A stretch of DNA of 64,000 nt from Azospirillum sp. TSH58. Lineage in GTDB: Bacteria > Pseudomonadota > Alphaproteobacteria > Azospirillales > Azospirillaceae. This document shows, piece after piece, positions 60,477-64,000 of the stretch; position 1 is the stretch's first letter, and the number at the start of each line of letters is the position of its first letter. Below the pieces are notes generated by a model that saw nothing but the letters and a program-made list of their open reading frames with translations, was not told where the DNA came from and did no database searches. The stretch is taken from contig NZ_CP022366.1 in assembly GCF_003119115.1 (NCBI RefSeq), positions 157,001 through 221,000 of the forward strand, in the 5' to 3' direction. Made by a program: the position numbers and the translations under genes.

Positions 60477-61232
60477 ATGAACAGCAAGACCTATCGCATC
60501 GGCCAGATCGTCCCCTCCTCCAACACGACCATGGAGACGGAAATCCCGGCGATGCTGACCGCCCACGCGCTGGCGCACGGCACCCGCTTCACCTTCCATT
60601 CCAGCCGCATGCGCATGAAGACGGTGAAGAAGGAGGAACTCGCCGCCATGGACGCCGAGTCCGACCGCTGCGCGCTGGAGCTGTCGGACGCCCGCGTCGA
60701 CGTGCTGGGCTACGCCTGCCTCGTCGCCATCATGAGCATGGGCAAGGGCTATCACCGCGTCTCGCAGGAGCGGCTGCACGGGCGCACCGTGGAGAATGGC
60801 GGGGCCGCCCCGGTCATCACCAGCGCGGGCGCGCTCGTCGACGGCCTGCACGTGCTGGGCGCCAAGCGTATCGCCCTGGTCGCTCCCTACATGAAGCCGC
60901 TGGCCCAGCTCGTCGTCGACTACATCGAGCATGAGGGCGTGCAGGTCATCGACTGGCGCGCGCTGGAGATCCCCGACAATCTGGAGGTCGGACGCCACGA
61001 CCCGTCCCGCCTGCCGGGGATCGTCGCCGGCATGGACACCGCCGGGGTGGACGCCGTGGTGCTGTCGGCCTGCGTCCAGATGCCCTCGCTGCCCGCCATC
61101 GCGCAGGTCGAGGCGATGACCGGCAAGCCGGTGCTGAGCGCCGCCGTCGCCACCACCTACGCCAAGCTGAAGGCGCTGGGCCTGCCGACGCGCGTTCCGG
61201 GGGCCGGCGCCCTGCTCTCCGGCGCCTACTGA
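60477..61232 (+). CDS. nicE: Maleate isomerase
   Basis: A 251-residue Asp/Glu-racemase-superfamily enzyme. The two catalytic cysteines are at about 81 (LGYACLVAIMSMGKG) and 199 (LSACVQMPSLPA), matching maleate isomerase Cys positions; 'QIVPSSNTTMETEIPAML' is the family N-terminus. It converts maleate to fumarate, the last step of nicotinate breakdown. An arylmalonate decarboxylase or Asp racemase is the other possibility by fold, but the spacing of cysteines and the gene neighbours favour NicE/MaiA. Confidence 0.93.
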   Translation: MNSKTYRIGQIVPSSNTTMETEIPAMLTAHALAHGTRFTFHSSRMRMKTVKKEELAAMDAESDRCALELSDARVDVLGYACLVAIMSMGKGYHRVSQERLHGRTVENGGAAPVITSAGALVDGLHVLGAKRIALVAPYMKPLAQLVVDYIEHEGVQVIDWRALEIPDNLEVGRHDPSRLPGIVAGMDTAGVDAVVLSACVQMPSLPAIAQVEAMTGKPVLSAAVATTYAKLKALGLPTRVPGAGALLSGAY

Positions 61233-61244
61233 GCGGGGGTTTCC

Positions 61245-62060
61245 ATGACCAGCAGCACTTACCGCTACGGCGCGAACGTCCGCGCCAACGGCATCCGCCA
61301 GCATTATCTGCGCTACGGCGGCGAGGGGAAAACCCGTCCCGTGGTGATCGTGCCGGGCATCACCAGCCCCGCCGTCACCTGGGGCTTCGTGGCAGAGCGC
61401 TTCGGGCGCAGCTTCGACACCTACGTGCTCGACGTGCGGGGGCGCGGCCTGTCGGAGGCGTCGGACGCGCTCGACTACGGGCTGGACGCCATGGCCGCCG
61501 ACGTGACGGCCTTCGCCGCGGCGCTGGGCCTGCGCGACTACGCGCTGGTCGGCCACTCCATGGGTGCGCGCATCGGCCTGCGCGCGGTCAGCCGCCATGG
61601 CGCCGCCCCGGCGCGGCTGGTCATGGTCGATCCGCCGGTCTCGGGGCCGGGCCGCCGTCCCTACCCGGCGCAGTTGCCCTGGTACGTGGATTCCATCCGC
61701 CTGATGCGCGAGGGCGCCGACCTGGAGGCGATGCGGCCCTTCTGCCCGACCTGGACGGACGAGCAGCTCCGCCTGCGCGCCGAATGGCTGCACACCTGCG
61801 ACGAGCGGGCCATCGTCACCGCCTTCAACGACTTCCAGACCGACGACATCCACGCCGATTTCCCGCGCATCCCCTGCCCGGCCCTGCTGATCGCCGCCGG
61901 GCGCGGCGACGTCATCCGGCCCGAAGAGGAGGCGGAGATCCGCAGCCTCCAGCCCGAGCTGGCCGTCACCCGCGTCGAGGGGGCCGGGCACATGATCCCC
62001 TGGGACGACGCGGAGGGCTTCTACCGCGCCTTCGGCACCTTCCTCGGCACCGCCGTCTGA
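61245..62060 (+). CDS. nicD: N-formylmaleamate deformylase
   Basis: A 271-residue alpha/beta hydrolase. Nucleophile Ser105 in VGHSMGARIG, an oxyanion-hole region 'VIVPGITSPAVTWGFV', a cap domain at about 130-200, and the catalytic His in GAGHMIPWDD (about residue 250). The spacing closely follows NicD of Pseudomonas putida (Ser about 101, His about 245). It removes formate from N-formylmaleamate to give maleamate. The gene starts 12 bases after nicE. Confidence 0.92.
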   Translation: MTSSTYRYGANVRANGIRQHYLRYGGEGKTRPVVIVPGITSPAVTWGFVAERFGRSFDTYVLDVRGRGLSEASDALDYGLDAMAADVTAFAAALGLRDYALVGHSMGARIGLRAVSRHGAAPARLVMVDPPVSGPGRRPYPAQLPWYVDSIRLMREGADLEAMRPFCPTWTDEQLRLRAEWLHTCDERAIVTAFNDFQTDDIHADFPRIPCPALLIAAGRGDVIRPEEEAEIRSLQPELAVTRVEGAGHMIPWDDAEGFYRAFGTFLGTAV

Positions 62061-62087
62061 CCGCTCAACCGGAAAGGGACACGCATC

Positions 62088-63134
62088 ATGCCCGTCAGTG
62101 ACGCCGATATGGTCCGCGCCTGGACCCATGTTCTGACCCTGTCGAAGCTGAAGCCGCAGGAGGTGGTCACCGTCTTGACCAGCGACGGCACCCACCCGCA
62201 GACCCTGCGCACCGCCCTGATCGCCGCAACCAATTTGGGGGCGCGGGTCAATCGGCTGGACCTGCCGCCGGTCAACGCGGAGCACGCCCACAGCCGCGAC
62301 AGCCTCGCCTATCTCGGCACCACCCCGCTGACCGGCAACCGCGCCGCCATGGCCGCGCTGAAGGAAAGCGATCTGGTGCTGGACCTGATGACCCTCCTCT
62401 TCTCGCCGGAGCAGATGGAGATCCTGGAGAGCGGCACGAAAATTCTCCTCGCCGTCGAGCCGCCGGAGGTGCTGGTCCGCCTGCTGCCCAGCCTGGAGGA
62501 CAAGGCGACCGTCGGCGAGGCGACGGCGCTTTTGAAGGCGGCCAAGGAGATGCACGTCACCTCCCAGGCCGGCACCGACCTGCGCCTGCCCATCGGCGAA
62601 TTCCCGACGGTGCAGGAATACGGCTTCGTCGACGAGCCGGGGCGCTGGGACCATTGGCCGAGCGGCTTCGGCTTCACCTTCCCCAACGAGGGGCAGGCGG
62701 GCGGGCGGATCGTCCTCGACAAGGGCGACATCCTCCTGCCGATGAAGTCCTACCTGACCTCGCAGATCGAGATGACGGTGGAGAGGGGCTACGTCACCGC
62801 CATCACCGGCGGGTTGGACGCCGACCTGCTGAACGACTACATGGACGCCTTCGCCGACCCGGAGGCCTACGCCATTTCCCACATCGGCTGGGGCACGCAG
62901 AAGCGGGCGCGCTGGTCGACGCTCGGCCTCTACGACCGGGAGCAGACGCTGGGCATGGACGCCCGGGCCTTCGCCGGGAACTTCCTCTTCTCGCTCGGCC
63001 CCAACAACGAGGCGGGCGGGTCGCGCACCACCGCCTGCCACATCGACATTCCCATGCGGAACTGCACCGTCCGCCTGGACGGGCGCGAGGTCGTCCGCGA
63101 GGGCAAGCTGCTGGCCGGAAAGGAACTGGCATGA
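62088..63134 (+). CDS. nicX: 2,5-dihydroxypyridine 5,6-dioxygenase
   Basis: A 348-residue protein of the M29-peptidase-like fold used by NicX. The Fe(II)-ligand region is visible near the C-terminus: His in 'ISHIGWGTQKRA' and His/Asp in 'TACHIDIPMRNC'. N-terminal 'LTLSKLKPQEVVTVLTSDG' and length match NicX (about 350). It cleaves 2,5-dihydroxypyridine with oxygen to N-formylmaleamate, the substrate of the preceding gene product. Its stop overlaps the nicF start (ATGA). Confidence 0.93.
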   Translation: MPVSDADMVRAWTHVLTLSKLKPQEVVTVLTSDGTHPQTLRTALIAATNLGARVNRLDLPPVNAEHAHSRDSLAYLGTTPLTGNRAAMAALKESDLVLDLMTLLFSPEQMEILESGTKILLAVEPPEVLVRLLPSLEDKATVGEATALLKAAKEMHVTSQAGTDLRLPIGEFPTVQEYGFVDEPGRWDHWPSGFGFTFPNEGQAGGRIVLDKGDILLPMKSYLTSQIEMTVERGYVTAITGGLDADLLNDYMDAFADPEAYAISHIGWGTQKRARWSTLGLYDREQTLGMDARAFAGNFLFSLGPNNEAGGSRTTACHIDIPMRNCTVRLDGREVVREGKLLAGKELA

Positions 63135-63745
63135 GTGTTTCGGAACAGGCCGTCTACGAGCGGCAGGGCTTCGGCCGGTCGCTGGGCATCCAGGGCCAGA
63201 TCGGCTTGCTGATCGTCGATTTCGTCAACGGCTTTGCCGACCCGGCGGTGTTCGGCGGCGGCAACATCGCGCCGGCCATCGCCCGCACGGCGCAGGTGCT
63301 GGCGAAGGCCCGGCAGCGCGGCTGGTTCGTCGCCCACAGCCGGATCGTCTACGCCGACGACGGGTCGGACGGGAACGTCTTCTCCATCAAGGTGCCGGGC
63401 ATGCAGACCCTGACCGAGCACGCCGCCATCAGCGCCATCGTGCCGGAGCTGACTCCGGTACCGGGGGAGCTTGTGGTGCGCAAGACGGTGCCGTCGGCCT
63501 TTTTCGGGACCGGGCTGGCGCCGTGGTTGACACAGCGCGGCGTCGAGACTCTTTTGATCGCCGGAGCGACGACGAGCGGCTGCGTGCGGGCCAGCGTGGT
63601 GGACGCCATGTGCCATGGCTTCCGCCCGGTCGTCATGGCCGATTGCGTGGGCGACCGCGCCCTGGCGCCGCACGAGGCCAATCTGTTCGACATCGGCCAG
63701 AAATACGGCGACGTGGTGCCGGCGGAGCGCGTTCTCGCCTTGTGA
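63131..63745 (+). CDS. nicF: Maleamate amidohydrolase
   Basis: A 204-residue isochorismatase-fold hydrolase with the catalytic triad Asp30 (LLIVDFVNGF), Lys118 (VVRKTVPSAFFG) and Cys151 (GATTSGCVRASVVDAM). These positions agree closely with NicF of P. putida. It hydrolyses maleamate to maleate and ammonia, feeding NicE. The start is fixed by the four-base overlap with nicX; the longer upstream frame lies in nicX. Confidence 0.93.
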   Translation: MSVSEQAVYERQGFGRSLGIQGQIGLLIVDFVNGFADPAVFGGGNIAPAIARTAQVLAKARQRGWFVAHSRIVYADDGSDGNVFSIKVPGMQTLTEHAAISAIVPELTPVPGELVVRKTVPSAFFGTGLAPWLTQRGVETLLIAGATTSGCVRASVVDAMCHGFRPVVMADCVGDRALAPHEANLFDIGQKYGDVVPAERVLAL

Positions 63746-63824
63746 GACGCAGCCGGGGTTGAAAAGAGGATCAGGCGTTGCACCATGTTAGACTTTCCAT
63801 CCGAAGAGTGCCGCCGGGAGTGAG

Positions 63825-64000
63825 ATGAGCCGACCGATGAGCAAAGTCCAGGACGGCGCGCCCGTCGCCGACACCGCGCCGGAGAACGGTCCGGCGCGGG
63901 GCCGTCCCCCGCGCAGCCGCCGCGCCGGCCCGGGCCGTCCGGAGGGCACCAGCAACGTGCGCGACCAGATCCTGGACGCGGCGGAGCTGGAGTTCGCCAA
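63825..64000 (+). CDS. TetR-family regulator, 5' part (NicS-like?)
   Basis: The first 58 residues of a protein cut by the window end. After a basic, Pro/Gly-rich lead with two GRP motifs (ARGRPPRSRRAGPGRPEG), which resembles AT-hook composition, the frame enters 'TSNVRDQILDAAELEFA', the first helix of a TetR DNA-binding domain. GGGAGTGAG precedes the ATG. It directly follows nicF by 79 bases, and a TetR regulator (NicS) controls the first nicotinate step in P. putida, so a role as nic regulator is likely but unproven. Confidence 0.75.
   Translation, partial: MSRPMSKVQDGAPVADTAPENGPARGRPPRSRRAGPGRPEGTSNVRDQILDAAELEFA

Overview
The window reads as chromosomal or megaplasmid DNA of a high-GC alphaproteobacterium, most likely Azospirillum (A. 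brasilense group). The grounds are the very high GC content, the flagellin-flaF-flbT block, norEF, several branched-chain-amino-acid-type (HAAT) and TRAP importers, and enzymes resembling those of the ethylmalonyl-CoA pathway. The taxon is an inference from gene content, not a database match. I saw no rRNA, tRNA, transposase, phage gene or CRISPR array.

Layout. (1) 0.1-4.7 kb, minus strand: flagellin, flaF, flbT, a FlaG-like protein, a DUF1217 protein and a divergent-looking OmpR-type regulator with a degenerate receiver. (2) 5-10.2 kb, plus: a lipoprotein, a DMT permease, then kdgK, a GntR/FCD regulator, a KDPG-type aldolase and a Gfo/Idh/MocA oxidoreductase, forming a sugar-acid cluster. 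(3) 10.3-18.1 kb: msrPQ, an iron-type FecCD ABC importer, a lipoprotein, purT, norEF and a 51-residue hydrophilic protein. (4) 18.2-36.2 kb: a minus-strand set (mesaconyl-CoA CoA-transferase-like, SDR, LysR, methylsuccinyl-CoA-dehydrogenase-like, stand-alone 2-oxoglutarate-dehydrogenase E1 paralogue) facing a plus-strand set (TRAP importer, ketopantoate-reductase-like protein, aldehyde dehydrogenase, FAD 2-hydroxyacid dehydrogenase, electron-transfer flavoprotein). Together these look like an undescribed catabolic route for a branched dicarboxylic or 2-oxo acid. (5) 36.2-51.3 kb, all minus: TSUP permease, oxamate-amidohydrolase-like protein (HpxW), HAAT importer, three-subunit molybdenum hydroxylase, CoxG-like protein, amidase, HpxZ/AtzH-like protein, MarR regulator and DUF1116 protein. 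This is a likely operon for an N-containing heterocycle or amide. (6) 51.9-54.1 kb: an amidohydrolase and two small proteins. (7) 54.4-64 kb, plus: a second HAAT importer followed by nicC, nicE, nicD, nicX and nicF, the lower nicotinate pathway (6-hydroxynicotinate to fumarate), and the start of a TetR regulator.

How they may work together. The nic block lacks the first step (nicotinate to 6-hydroxynicotinate). The molybdenum hydroxylase at 40.3-44.0 kb is a candidate for it, and its neighbouring MarR gene could be a nic regulator, but the HpxW/HpxZ/DUF1116 genes around it point instead to oxalurate/oxamate chemistry. Two threads cross the gene blocks: a family of long GC-rich inverted repeats in seven intergenic gaps, and TCAGTATACTGA-like sites upstream of the DMT permease, kdgK and the 51.9-kb amidohydrolase.
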